A stretch of 49,747 nt of DNA from Candidatus Anammoxibacter sp. (GTDB lineage Bacteria; Planctomycetota; Brocadiia; Brocadiales; Anammoxibacteraceae), in the NCBI GenBank assembly GCA_021777105.1, contig JAIQZQ010000096.1, forward strand, positions 1 to 49,747, in the 5' to 3' direction. The stretch's first letter is position 1. Every line of letters starts with the position of its first letter. The notes under the pieces were generated by a model. It saw only the letters and a list, made by a program, of their open reading frames with translations, did no database searches and was not told the origin of the DNA. A program made the position numbers and the translations under genes. Positions 26,279 through 34,527 of this stretch are shown here, piece after piece.

Positions 26279-28933
26279 ATGAAGATGTTAACGGACTTAA
26301 AAATCGGCTACAGAATACTTATTAGCTTCCTTGGCATTGCGGCCATAGCCATTGCCGTCACAGGTTACATCGGCTACCATACCGCCAGACAATCGCTAAA
26401 GGAAGAGTCTTTTAACAAGCTTGTTGCCGTGCGAGAATTGACGGCAGGCAGGGTTGAGGATTATTTCCGCGATATTAAGAATGAAGTTGTGGCGTTCTCT
26501 GAAAATCAGATGATAATTGACGCTATGAAAGAGTTTAAAGATGGTTTCTTTGAAATCGGCAATGATTTGGATATATCCGACTCTGAAATGCAAAATATTG
26601 ACTCAACGCTGGAATATTGCTATCAAAATGAATTTTTGGCAAGGTTGAATCCAAACCTTGAAAAAGACGCCGAAGTGAAAGATTATTGGCCGGGCGATAG
26701 AAACTCAAGAATAGTTCAAAATTTATACATTGCCCTTAACCATAACATCGGCTCAAGGCAAGACCTGACATATTCTGAAGACGGCAGCCGGTATAGCGCC
26801 GTTCATAAAAAATACCATAGTAAGATAAAGAATTATTCAGAGAAATTCGGAGAGAGCGATATGTTTCTGGTAGACATAAAAACAGGGCATATTGTTTATT
26901 CAATATTTAAAGAGATGGATTTTGGGACTTCTTTATTAACAGGGCCGTATAGAGACACAAATATAGCGCGCGCATTTAAAACGGCAAAAGACGCCGGCAG
27001 TAATGAACTTGTTGCGCTGGAAGATTTTGAGGCTTACCACCCTTCTTATAACTCTTTTGCGTCATTTGTCGCTTCGCCTATCTTTGATAAAGGCGAAAAA
27101 GTGGGGGTTCTTGTTTTTCAAACGCCTTTGGATCATCTAAATAATTTAATGACAAATAATAATGATTGGAAAAGTCTAGGTTTTGGCGAAACCGGAGAGA
27201 CGTATATTGTTGGCGAGGATAATACATTAAGAAGTGAAAGCAGATTTTTAATAGAAGACCGTGATAATTATTTTGAGTCGCTAAAGGCGATAGGCCTGCC
27301 CATGTTAACAATAGATCGTATAAAACGGCATAGTTCAGGCATTGGATTGCAAACAGCGCATACCCTTAGCGCGGAACAAGCGTTAAAAGGCATAACGGGC
27401 ATTGCCGAAGGTGAAGATTACAGGGGCGTTAAAGTTTTTTCAGCCTACAAACCGTTAAACGTTAGAGATGTAAACTGGGTTATTTTAAGCGAGATTGATA
27501 AGTCTGAAGCGTTGTATTATGTAAGTTTCTTAAGAAACCGCATTCTTTTAAGCGCTTTAATACTAATGGCGATCTTTGGCGCGGGAGCGGTTTCATTCTC
27601 AAAAGACATCACCCGTTTACTTACACGCCTCGGCAACGCAATGGTTGGAGTGGAACACAATATGAACTTTGGCGACCGTATTGAAGTCACAAGCAAAGAC
27701 GAAGTGGGCCGCACAACCGCGGCTTTAAATTCGCTTATGAAGAAGCTGCACACGGCTATAGACAACATTATTGACACTATGAAGGCGCTTGAATCAGGAG
27801 ATTTTTCTAAACGTGTCTCAATAGAGTTAAGCGGCGATATGAAAACAATCAAGGGCGCTATTAACAGAACATGCGACAGTATAAGCGCAGCTCTGGACAG
27901 CGTTGTCGAGACAACAATGAGGCTGGACGAAGGTTTTTTCAGTCCGGGCGAGCCAAATCCTGCGTTGGTTGGAGACCTGAAAACAATTAACGACTCTATA
28001 AATAATTCCGTAACCGCGCTTTCATCCGTAATTAAAGATGTTAATATCACAATGGAATCCGTCGCCGAAGGCGACCTGACCAGACGCGTTTCAGTGGAAG
28101 CAAAGGGAGACCTGGGAAAGTTGAAGGAGCATATAAACAAATCCCTTGACGCGCTCTCGGCTACGCTTATCAATGCCGGCCATAAGGCGCATCATGTCGC
28201 GGCTGCCGCGGGGCAAAGCACCATTGCTGTTGAGCAGATTTCAGACGGGGCTCAAAGCCAGGTTAACGCTATTCATGAAATAGCAATCGCTATAAAAGAG
28301 ACAAATACTGCGGCCGAGGATGTTAGTCACAATCTTTCAAGCGCCAGCGAGAGCGCTAAAAAAACTACAAAACATGTAAATGCCTGTAAAGAAAAGATGG
28401 AGAACATGGTTGACGCGGTTAAGATAATAGCTCAGGGCAGCGAGAAAATCAGCAATATTACCGGCGTTATCGAGAAGCTTGCGCACAAAACCAACATGCT
28501 CTCCTTAAACGCGGCAATAGAAGCCGCAAGCGCCGGGGAGCACGGCAAAGGATTTGCCGTGGTAGCGGACGAAGTCAGGAAATTAGCTGAACAGTCGGCT
28601 AATTCCGCACAGGATATTGCGATTATAATAGGTAAAGCGATTGAGGAAACAACAAGAGCGGTTGATTGTGTTAAAGAAGTGCATGATGATATTGAAGAGA
28701 TTACACAGGCCGTATATTCAAGCGACAGCATGCTGCAACAAATATCATCGGTTATGGAAGAGCAGAGCGCCGCAATGAACCAGATAAACGCGAATGTAAG
28801 CCAATTAAATAAGATCGGCGAGAACAATGCCTCCGCTACTGAAGAGATCACGGCAACCGTAATGGACCTCTCAAGATTGGCAAAAGAGACCAGAGATGAT
28901 ATTGAAAAGTTCAAATTAAATGGAGCTAAATGA
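26279..28933 (+). CDS. Methyl-accepting chemotaxis protein with Cache-like sensor and HAMP array
   Basis: 884 residues. A membrane helix (about 9-32), a large periplasmic region (about 35-425) resembling a double-Cache sensor (EDNTLRSESRFL, VFSAYKPLNVRDVNWVILSE), a second helix (about 427-448), then several consecutive HAMP-like units (about 450-640, repeating GDLK/SLD heptads), and a cytoplasmic signalling domain whose hairpin tip reads TNMLSLNAAIEAASAGEHGK and FAVVADEVRKLAE. The ligand cannot be told. No C-terminal CheR-tethering pentapeptide is seen. I chose the ATG at 26279; a GTG at 26267 would overlap the AAGGAG ribosome-binding site. It is separated from cheW by 386 bases of mobile repeats. 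Confidence 0.9.
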   Translation: MKMLTDLKIGYRILISFLGIAAIAIAVTGYIGYHTARQSLKEESFNKLVAVRELTAGRVEDYFRDIKNEVVAFSENQMIIDAMKEFKDGFFEIGNDLDISDSEMQNIDSTLEYCYQNEFLARLNPNLEKDAEVKDYWPGDRNSRIVQNLYIALNHNIGSRQDLTYSEDGSRYSAVHKKYHSKIKNYSEKFGESDMFLVDIKTGHIVYSIFKEMDFGTSLLTGPYRDTNIARAFKTAKDAGSNELVALEDFEAYHPSYNSFASFVASPIFDKGEKVGVLVFQTPLDHLNNLMTNNNDWKSLGFGETGETYIVGEDNTLRSESRFLIEDRDNYFESLKAIGLPMLTIDRIKRHSSGIGLQTAHTLSAEQALKGITGIAEGEDYRGVKVFSAYKPLNVRDVNWVILSEIDKSEALYYVSFLRNRILLSALILMAIFGAGAVSFSKDITRLLTRLGNAMVGVEHNMNFGDRIEVTSKDEVGRTTAALNSLMKKLHTAIDNIIDTMKALESGDFSKRVSIELSGDMKTIKGAINRTCDSISAALDSVVETTMRLDEGFFSPGEPNPALVGDLKTINDSINNSVTALSSVIKDVNITMESVAEGDLTRRVSVEAKGDLGKLKEHINKSLDALSATLINAGHKAHHVAAAAGQSTIAVEQISDGAQSQVNAIHEIAIAIKETNTAAEDVSHNLSSASESAKKTTKHVNACKEKMENMVDAVKIIAQGSEKISNITGVIEKLAHKTNMLSLNAAIEAASAGEHGKGFAVVADEVRKLAEQSANSAQDIAIIIGKAIEETTRAVDCVKEVHDDIEEITQAVYSSDSMLQQISSVMEEQSAAMNQINANVSQLNKIGENNASATEEITATVMDLSRLAKETRDDIEKFKLNGAK

Positions 28934-29004
28934 ATTTAGCCTGTTTATTTTACCTTTAAAAGAAGTGTATCTTCAAACTGATTTTGGCGAGTTGCGTGTT
29001 TTTT

Positions 29005-29259
29005 AAGTGACTAAATTGACTAAAGTTTAAAGTGATCTAAAGTCATGGTATTTTGTCTCATTTTAAAACAACCATCTACGGAGGTGGTCATTGGCAATAA
29101 AAATGGTCCTTTAACTTTTACTCATTAGTTATCCTCGAACAGGATAACAATCTAACTTGTAAAACTTAGTTTCATTTTTATGCTGAATAATTATCAAAAA
29201 TCTCGGATTTTTACCTAAACTTTAGTTCACTTCTAACTTTAGATCACTTTAGTCACTTT
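29005..29259. repeat. MITE-like element family 3, copy 2 (about 255 bp)
   Basis: Reads as the reverse complement of the element at 22178-22414: AAGTGACTAAATTGACTAAA at the left, CTCGGATTTTTACC and CTTTAGTCACTTTT at the right. The interior hairpins are kept although bases differ. It ends about 45 bases before the cheR start, as copy 1 ends about 70 bases before cheA. Confidence 0.75.
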
Positions 29260-29305
29260 TCCGGCTTGTCAGGATAAGCCTTACGTTAAGAGAAGTTAAA
29301 TACAT

Positions 29306-30373
29306 ATGAGCCTTGACGATACGTTAAAAAAATTAAAAGAGAGAACAAGGCTGCTCAACAAAACGCATGGCCACGGAAAAGCTCCATGCGATGACGCAGT
29401 GAAGGAGAACTGTTTTGATAAAGATACGCGTAAAATAAGCGGCAAAAATGAGGCTTGCAACCACACCGTCCCGCCAACGCTTTTCACCGGCGACGTCCGC
29501 TCTATTGTATCCCGTGTTACAGCGGAGATTAACGCAAAATGCGGCATTGACACTTCGGAAACTATTAATAAAAAGCTGACACGGTTGTTTGAATCAAAAA
29601 AACAAAACGGGGAAGACCTGGAAAAATATGTTGCCCGGCTTGAAAGAAGCGAAGCAAGCTCGCCAGATTGGCAGATTGTTATGAACGCGATAGTTGTGCA
29701 TGAATCGTATTTTTACCGGGACAAAGCGCAGATGGATAATATTCTGCGGGAAGCGCTGCTTCCATTTATAAATGAGATGAAAGACAAACCATACCCAACT
29801 TTGCGTATTTGGACGGCCGCTTGCTCATCCGGCGAAGAGACATACACTATGGCAATGATGACGTTGAAAGCGTTGCTGGATGCTAACCAGGCAGTTGAAA
29901 ACGAGCCCGGCAATGTGAGATTAACCCCGGGATGGACAATTGAAATCCTTGGGACGGATATTTCCGGCAATGTAATTGCCAGGGCCGGCAAAGGGCGTTA
30001 CGGGACATACGGGCTAAGTTCTTTCCGTGATATGCCTAAAGAATTTAAACGCTTTTTTAAAGATTGCAATGAAGAGTCTGAAACAGGCGGGGATTATTTA
30101 GAAGTAAATGAGTGTGTCAGGAAAATGACGAGATTTGAAACTCATAATATCCTTTCCGGCGCCTACCCCGGCGAAGGCGGTTATGATATTGTTTTTTGCC
30201 GTAATGTAATGATATATTTTGATGAACAAGCAAAACTTAAAGCCCAATCAATGCTTGCCGACGCTTTAAAACCGGGAGGCTATTTAGCGCTGGGCCCGTC
30301 CGATACACTTATGATACCGGAGCGTTTTGAATTTAAACGAAGAAAAGACACCGTCTTTTATAAAAAACTTTAA
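29306..30373 (+). CDS. cheR: CheR protein-glutamate methyltransferase
   Basis: CheR methylates receptor glutamates with S-adenosylmethionine for adaptation. 355 residues: an unusual Lys/Arg-rich N-terminal extension of about 60 residues, the small helical domain (about 65-135), and the methyltransferase domain with WTAACSSGEETYTMA (cofactor loop, normally GCSTGEE), ILGTDIS, and FCRNVMIYFD. The partner esterase CheB follows with 16 bases between stop and start. A MITE-like element lies right upstream, so the cheR-cheB pair may have its own promoter there. Confidence 0.93.
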   Translation: MSLDDTLKKLKERTRLLNKTHGHGKAPCDDAVKENCFDKDTRKISGKNEACNHTVPPTLFTGDVRSIVSRVTAEINAKCGIDTSETINKKLTRLFESKKQNGEDLEKYVARLERSEASSPDWQIVMNAIVVHESYFYRDKAQMDNILREALLPFINEMKDKPYPTLRIWTAACSSGEETYTMAMMTLKALLDANQAVENEPGNVRLTPGWTIEILGTDISGNVIARAGKGRYGTYGLSSFRDMPKEFKRFFKDCNEESETGGDYLEVNECVRKMTRFETHNILSGAYPGEGGYDIVFCRNVMIYFDEQAKLKAQSMLADALKPGGYLALGPSDTLMIPERFEFKRRKDTVFYKKL

Positions 30374-30389
30374 CCCCATTTTTAGTTCA

Positions 30390-31463
30390 ATGACAAAAAG
30401 AAAAATTAAACTGCTAATCTCCGATCATTCATCATTCATGAGAATAGCAATCCGTAAAATGGCGGAATCTAATGATAAAATAGAGGTTGTCGGAGAAGCC
30501 TCAAATGGAGTTAAAGCTCTGGAAATGTTTGATGAATTGCGGCCCGACGCTGTTGTAATGGATGTTACATTGCCGGAAACGGATGGATTCAAAGCCACCA
30601 GGGAGATAATGAAACGCAGGCCGACTCCTGTTATCATTGTTAGCGGAGCTACAAATAATCAACCGGAATTAATAATGAAATCAATGGGAGCTGGGGCTGT
30701 AGACTTCCTATCCAAATCGACTGAAGTTGCTGATATTGATATTGCTAATTTAGAAGAGAAGTTAATAAATAAGATCATTTATTGGGCGGAGTTGCCTATG
30801 AACTTCCAGGAGAGGGATAAATTAAAAACGATTAAACCGGCTCCTGAACTAAAGTTGCCGCCGGCGGCAAACAATGTGAATTTTACGCCAAAAGGCAAGG
30901 TTGGATTAGTTGCTATAGGCGTTTCCACCGGCGGACCAAAAATTTTAACAGACCTTCTAAAACCTATGGGCAAATTGAAATGCTCTGTTGTTGTGGCGCA
31001 ACATATGCCCGGGACTTTTACAGGAGCTTTTGCCGACAGGCTACGCGAAGAGACAGGATTGAACGTGGTTGAAGGAAAGAACAATATGCCGTTGGAACCG
31101 GAGCAGATAGTAATTGCCCCCGGCGGCATGGATAGTATTGTGCGCAAAAATTCAAAAGGCGAGCTTACTTTGCATGTTAAACGAAATGATGACGAGCCGG
31201 TGCATCCGAGCGTAAATATGCTGTTTGAATCTGTTATAGACGCCGTCGAGCATCCTGTTGCCGTCATTCTAACCGGCATGGGAAATGACGGAACTGAAGG
31301 CGCAAAAAAATTCGCAAAAAAAGGCCGCCCCGTTCTGGTTCAGGAACCGGAAAGTTGCATTGTTGACGGGATGCCGTCGTCGGCAATCGAAGCAGGCGCC
31401 GCAAGCGAAGCGCTGAGTCTTGAACGCATCGGCAAACGCATCGCAAAATGGGCTCAAATATAG
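30390..31463 (+). CDS. cheB: CheB methylesterase response regulator
   Basis: 357 residues: an N-terminal receiver (about 1-120; VVMDVTLPETDG, although the acidic pocket reads SDHSS instead of the common DDS) and a C-terminal methylesterase with the Ser-His-Asp triad visible in GVSTGGPKIL, AQHMPG and TGMGNDGTEG. It removes receptor methyl groups when phosphorylated by CheA. A longer frame starting with TTG at 30327 overlaps cheR; I prefer the ATG at 30390 because MTKRKIKLLISD begins the receiver as in the family. No good Shine-Dalgarno sequence precedes it, suggesting coupling to cheR. Confidence 0.92.
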   Translation: MTKRKIKLLISDHSSFMRIAIRKMAESNDKIEVVGEASNGVKALEMFDELRPDAVVMDVTLPETDGFKATREIMKRRPTPVIIVSGATNNQPELIMKSMGAGAVDFLSKSTEVADIDIANLEEKLINKIIYWAELPMNFQERDKLKTIKPAPELKLPPAANNVNFTPKGKVGLVAIGVSTGGPKILTDLLKPMGKLKCSVVVAQHMPGTFTGAFADRLREETGLNVVEGKNNMPLEPEQIVIAPGGMDSIVRKNSKGELTLHVKRNDDEPVHPSVNMLFESVIDAVEHPVAVILTGMGNDGTEGAKKFAKKGRPVLVQEPESCIVDGMPSSAIEAGAASEALSLERIGKRIAKWAQI

Positions 31464-31486
31464 GATTAACGCGGCATTAATGCATA

Positions 31487-31658
31487 GTATACTCAAAAGA
31501 ATTAGGTTTTCGGAATTAGTCAATGAATAAAAGGCTAAAGCCTTAACTTCAACAAGCAGAGGATGCAGGAATTTACCCTTTAGGGTTTTATTTCATTGTG
31601 TTTGAATATAACGTATGTAAATATTATTTTTTCGAAAACCTGATTTGTTTTAGTATAC
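31487..31658. repeat. MITE-like element family 4 (172 bp) overlapping an ATPase gene end
   Basis: GTATACTCAAAAGAATTAGG at 31487 and the inverse of GTATACTAAAACAAATCAGG at 31631-31658 form roughly 28-bp terminal repeats, continuing into TTTTCG. Inside are small hairpins AAGGCTAAAGCCTT (31531-31544) and ACCCTTTAGGGT (about 31575-31586) followed by TTTTATTT, a possible cheB terminator. The right end overlaps the 3' end of the minus-strand ATPase gene and supplies its last two codons and stop. Confidence 0.6.
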
Positions 31659-33050
31659 ATTTAGAGCCCCGCTACTAATATGAATCAAAAATTTAACAAG
31701 CGGTATTGCGCGATTATTGCCGAACATTTTATGTTCAAACCGCTTCGTTAGTATTAGACCGTCTTTGTAACAATTAATCTGTTTTAAAGTTTCAGGCCGA
31801 ACCCGGTCTACCCATTTCACTTCAATTGGATAAAATCTTTCATCCTGAATTATTGCGACATCAACCTCCCCTTTGGCCCCCTTTATATAATATGTGGGCG
31901 CAAAGCGTTTACAGTGATCCACAACCACCCCTTCAACATAGGATGAAGCAAATTCGTTTTCACTCATACGCTTCGCAATTTCATCAAAAGAGCCATTAAG
32001 GTTTAAATAGATGGATGTTGCATGATCTATAAACGGATCCTGAAAATATATCTTACGGTTCTTTTTAGGGGCGCCGGTAAGTTTATGCTCAAGCAGGGCC
32101 TGTTGAATATAGAGGACATGAATAGACTCCAGTAAACAACAATAATCAGAGACTGTTTTATGGTGTTCAATTGAAAGGTATTTGGCCAGATTGTTCCACG
32201 ATATCTGGCTGTTGTAAGTGGCCTTAATCCCTTTTAATACCTCAAAAAGATAATTTTCACTTTTATTATGCTTTAATATGTCGCCTATTATCCACTGGAT
32301 ATAAATGTTCATCACGCCTTTTGATACTGTTTTGTTCAATTGATAGTCGGTAATCGCCGGCAAATATCCCCCATGTAAAAGATATTCTAAAAATAGCTCA
32401 TTCAAACGGTCGTGTTTCCTGTCGTAATGACTTATTTCCGTAGCAAGCGGTTTTTCAATTATTTCAGCGCAAACAGGAGCCAACTTTCGATCTTTCAGAC
32501 ATATAAACTCGTTAAATGAAAGCGGATGAAAATTAAAATCCACTTTTTCGGACATACCCCTTCTTCCTGGAAACCGCTTCATCGCAGTTCTTAATATTAG
32601 ACTATCTGATCCGGTAAGGAGCACGGACATACGTTCAAAAATACCGCTATCTGCAAGATATTTAATCGACTTGTCCCAATCGGGAATATAATTGACTTCA
32701 TCAATAAACAAGTATTGTTTAGCGGTTTCGCTGTTATAAAATTGTTCAACAGTTCTCCTGAGCATATGATGAGTGTCGATGAGTTCTCCGGTTAGGAATA
32801 AAATGGATTCAGGAGGGACGTTATGGTTTTTTAGAAGTTTAAGTATAAATTGTTTGAGAAATGTTGTTTTGCCGACCTGCCTGCCTCCGGTTATTAAATA
32901 AATACCCGGTGTATGGAAACTTGATTGATCCAGAAACGGCGAGTGGTAGATCAACGGCAATCCATTAATTTTTTTTAAATGAGGATCGTGTTTAGCGAAT
33001 CTTGATAAAGATTCCCAAAACTGGTTGTGTATAGCAAACTCTTCTATCAT
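31650..33050 (-). CDS. COG1373-type AAA ATPase with DUF4143 domain (no. 2)
   Basis: 466 residues. Walker A GGRQVGKTTFL (about 55-65), Walker B YLFIDEVNYIPDW, a sensor-like LLTGSDS, a winged-helix-like segment (LAKYLSIEHHKTVSDYCCLL) and the DUF4143 part ending with a PD-(D/E)xK-like core: GEVDVAII then YPIEVKW. It belongs to the same broad family as the proteins at 6228 and 39249 but is only distantly similar. The start at 33050 has no Shine-Dalgarno; a strong promoter ends 6 bases before it, so the message is probably leaderless. The stop codon lies in a MITE-like terminal repeat. Function unknown. Confidence 0.88.
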   Translation of the reverse strand: MIEEFAIHNQFWESLSRFAKHDPHLKKINGLPLIYHSPFLDQSSFHTPGIYLITGGRQVGKTTFLKQFILKLLKNHNVPPESILFLTGELIDTHHMLRRTVEQFYNSETAKQYLFIDEVNYIPDWDKSIKYLADSGIFERMSVLLTGSDSLILRTAMKRFPGRRGMSEKVDFNFHPLSFNEFICLKDRKLAPVCAEIIEKPLATEISHYDRKHDRLNELFLEYLLHGGYLPAITDYQLNKTVSKGVMNIYIQWIIGDILKHNKSENYLFEVLKGIKATYNSQISWNNLAKYLSIEHHKTVSDYCCLLESIHVLYIQQALLEHKLTGAPKKNRKIYFQDPFIDHATSIYLNLNGSFDEIAKRMSENEFASSYVEGVVVDHCKRFAPTYYIKGAKGEVDVAIIQDERFYPIEVKWVDRVRPETLKQINCYKDGLILTKRFEHKMFGNNRAIPLVKFLIHISSGALNVY

Positions 33051-33056
33051 CTTAAC

Positions 33057-33133
33057 ATTATATACGCAATCAGTTTTTAGTCAATGCCAATTATCCAAAT
33101 TTGGTCAACACTCATTGACCAAATTTGGATAAT
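33057..33133 (-). promoter_or_regulatory. Leaderless promoter and 19-bp inverted repeat of ATPase no. 2
   Basis: On the minus strand TTGACT (33084-33079), a 16-base spacer and a consensus TATAAT (33062-33057) form a strong sigma-70 promoter; the ATG follows after 6 bases, so transcription should start at or next to it. Just upstream, a perfect 19-bp inverted repeat (33090-33108 and 33115-33133, loop CACTCA) contains CCAAATTTGG in each arm, itself a 10-bp palindrome. It can be read as one hairpin or as two operator sites 25 bp apart. Confidence 0.7.
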
Positions 33134-33493
33134 AAGCGTTTCTTTTAATAATTTACCAATGCCGGGGGATGGAATTTGCTATTCTATACGTAGAAGAAAC
33201 GAAAGGGAAAAGGGGAAATCATTCCAAACTTTACGAAAATGTTAAATTACTAATGTTGAATCCCCTATGTATAGATTTTTAGTCTGTATTTGTTTCTTCG
33301 TCAATATAAGTTTTTAGGTTGATGTGTATGGGTTAGGGTGTGGTAAAAGAGCTCAATACAGATCCTAATATAATATTTTAACAAAACTTATTTGATAAAA
33401 TACTAATGATTTATATAAAATTACAATTGATTTAAATATTTATGAGCAATCAGTTTAAAGTTCACGCAATTTTAAAATATCACGATAAATAAT
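33134..33493. other. Promoter-bearing spacer, no gene seen
   Basis: An AT-rich spacer between the divergent ATPase no. 2 and the receiver-phosphatase gene. I found no gene, terminator or repeat of the families listed. A plus-strand promoter is expected in the A+T-rich last 150 bases but several weak candidates exist. Confidence 0.45.
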
Positions 33494-34516
33494 ATGAGCA
33501 ATATACTTGTAGTTGAAGATTCGGTTATGGACCGGAAACTTATTTGTCTTTTTCTGAAAAACGCCGGTCATTTTGTTATGGAGGCGACAAACGGCAAAGA
33601 GGCGTTAGAAAAAAAACTGCCGGCGATACCTGATCTGTTAATTGTAGACTGGGTGATGAAAGAGATGGACGGGATTGAGCTGCTTGAAATAATAAAATCC
33701 GAATTTACAACGCAGACTATACGGGCAATCATGGTATCGGCGCACAATAAACTTGACGATGTTGTCGAAGGGCTTGACTCAGGGGCCGACGACTATATAT
33801 GCAAACCGTTTGACAAAAGGATTTTTCTGGCAAAAGTAAGGGCTCAACTCAGGATAAAACTCCTTATTGACAGGCTCATCCGGGAAAACTTATCATTTAA
33901 AGGCCTGAAAAAAGAGGCAACTATAATACCACAGGCCATAAAGCCTGATTTGAAGGTTCGCGACAAAAATGTAGCAACCAAAACAGAGGAAATATGCCTT
34001 GAACCTGAAAGATTTAAGAAAATAGCGGCAAAAGGAATAACAAAAATACTTTTTGTTTGCAAGGCAAATCTATTTCGCAGTCCCGTGGCGGAAAAAATGT
34101 TTACCCGCAAATTAAGGAAACTTAACCGAAACGACATATTCTCGGAATCGGCTGGGCTTATAACAAAACCTCCAAACAAAACGCTTAATGTCAATGTGGC
34201 GGACATACTTTCAAAGCTTTACATTGACCTTTCAAAACATTATTCACGGACTATAAACAACACATTAGCCGAAATCTCCGACCTGATTCTTGTTATGGAA
34301 AAGGAACAAGAGGATGAGTTGGCAAGGCTATATCCGGCTGAAAAAGACAAAATATTCCTGTTAAGCGGGTTTATGACGGGGAAAAATAGAGGCAGTGATA
34401 TTGCCGACCCCTTTAGCAAAGACGCGTCTGTAAGCGCGTTTCGTTTCTGCTGTTACAACATATCCAGTTCAGTTGACGGCCTGGTTGAGTTGCTTGTAAA
34501 TTATGCGGAGAGCTGA
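33494..34516 (+). CDS. Receiver fused to low-molecular-weight protein tyrosine phosphatase
   Basis: 340 residues. Residues 1-120 are an intact CheY-like receiver (VVEDS, phospho-acceptor Asp52 in LLIVDWVMKEMDG, lysine in CKPF). After a 55-residue linker, residues about 182-335 are a low-molecular-weight tyrosine phosphatase (or related arsenate reductase): the P-loop CKANLFRSPVAE has Cys189 and Arg195 in Cx5R spacing with the family Asn and Ser, and DIADPF supplies the likely general acid. Such phosphatases usually reverse bacterial tyrosine kinases controlling polysaccharide export. Phosphorylation of the receiver may switch the phosphatase; no DNA-binding domain is present. The next gene, 11 bases downstream, is a sugar-nucleotide reductase, which fits a surface-polysaccharide role. 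No clear ribosome-binding site. Confidence 0.87.
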   Translation: MSNILVVEDSVMDRKLICLFLKNAGHFVMEATNGKEALEKKLPAIPDLLIVDWVMKEMDGIELLEIIKSEFTTQTIRAIMVSAHNKLDDVVEGLDSGADDYICKPFDKRIFLAKVRAQLRIKLLIDRLIRENLSFKGLKKEATIIPQAIKPDLKVRDKNVATKTEEICLEPERFKKIAAKGITKILFVCKANLFRSPVAEKMFTRKLRKLNRNDIFSESAGLITKPPNKTLNVNVADILSKLYIDLSKHYSRTINNTLAEISDLILVMEKEQEDELARLYPAEKDKIFLLSGFMTGKNRGSDIADPFSKDASVSAFRFCCYNISSSVDGLVELLVNYAES

Positions 34517-34527
34517 GAGTATAAGCC

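Noticed and set aside
22178..29259. Repeats around the che genes as a CRISPR array
   Set aside because: Only two long copies in opposite orientation, not short direct repeats with unique spacers.
31650..33050. Restriction endonuclease, on the basis of the PD-(D/E)xK-like core
   Set aside because: The AAA_14 plus DUF4143 architecture is clear, no methyltransferase is nearby, and nuclease activity of the family is not established.
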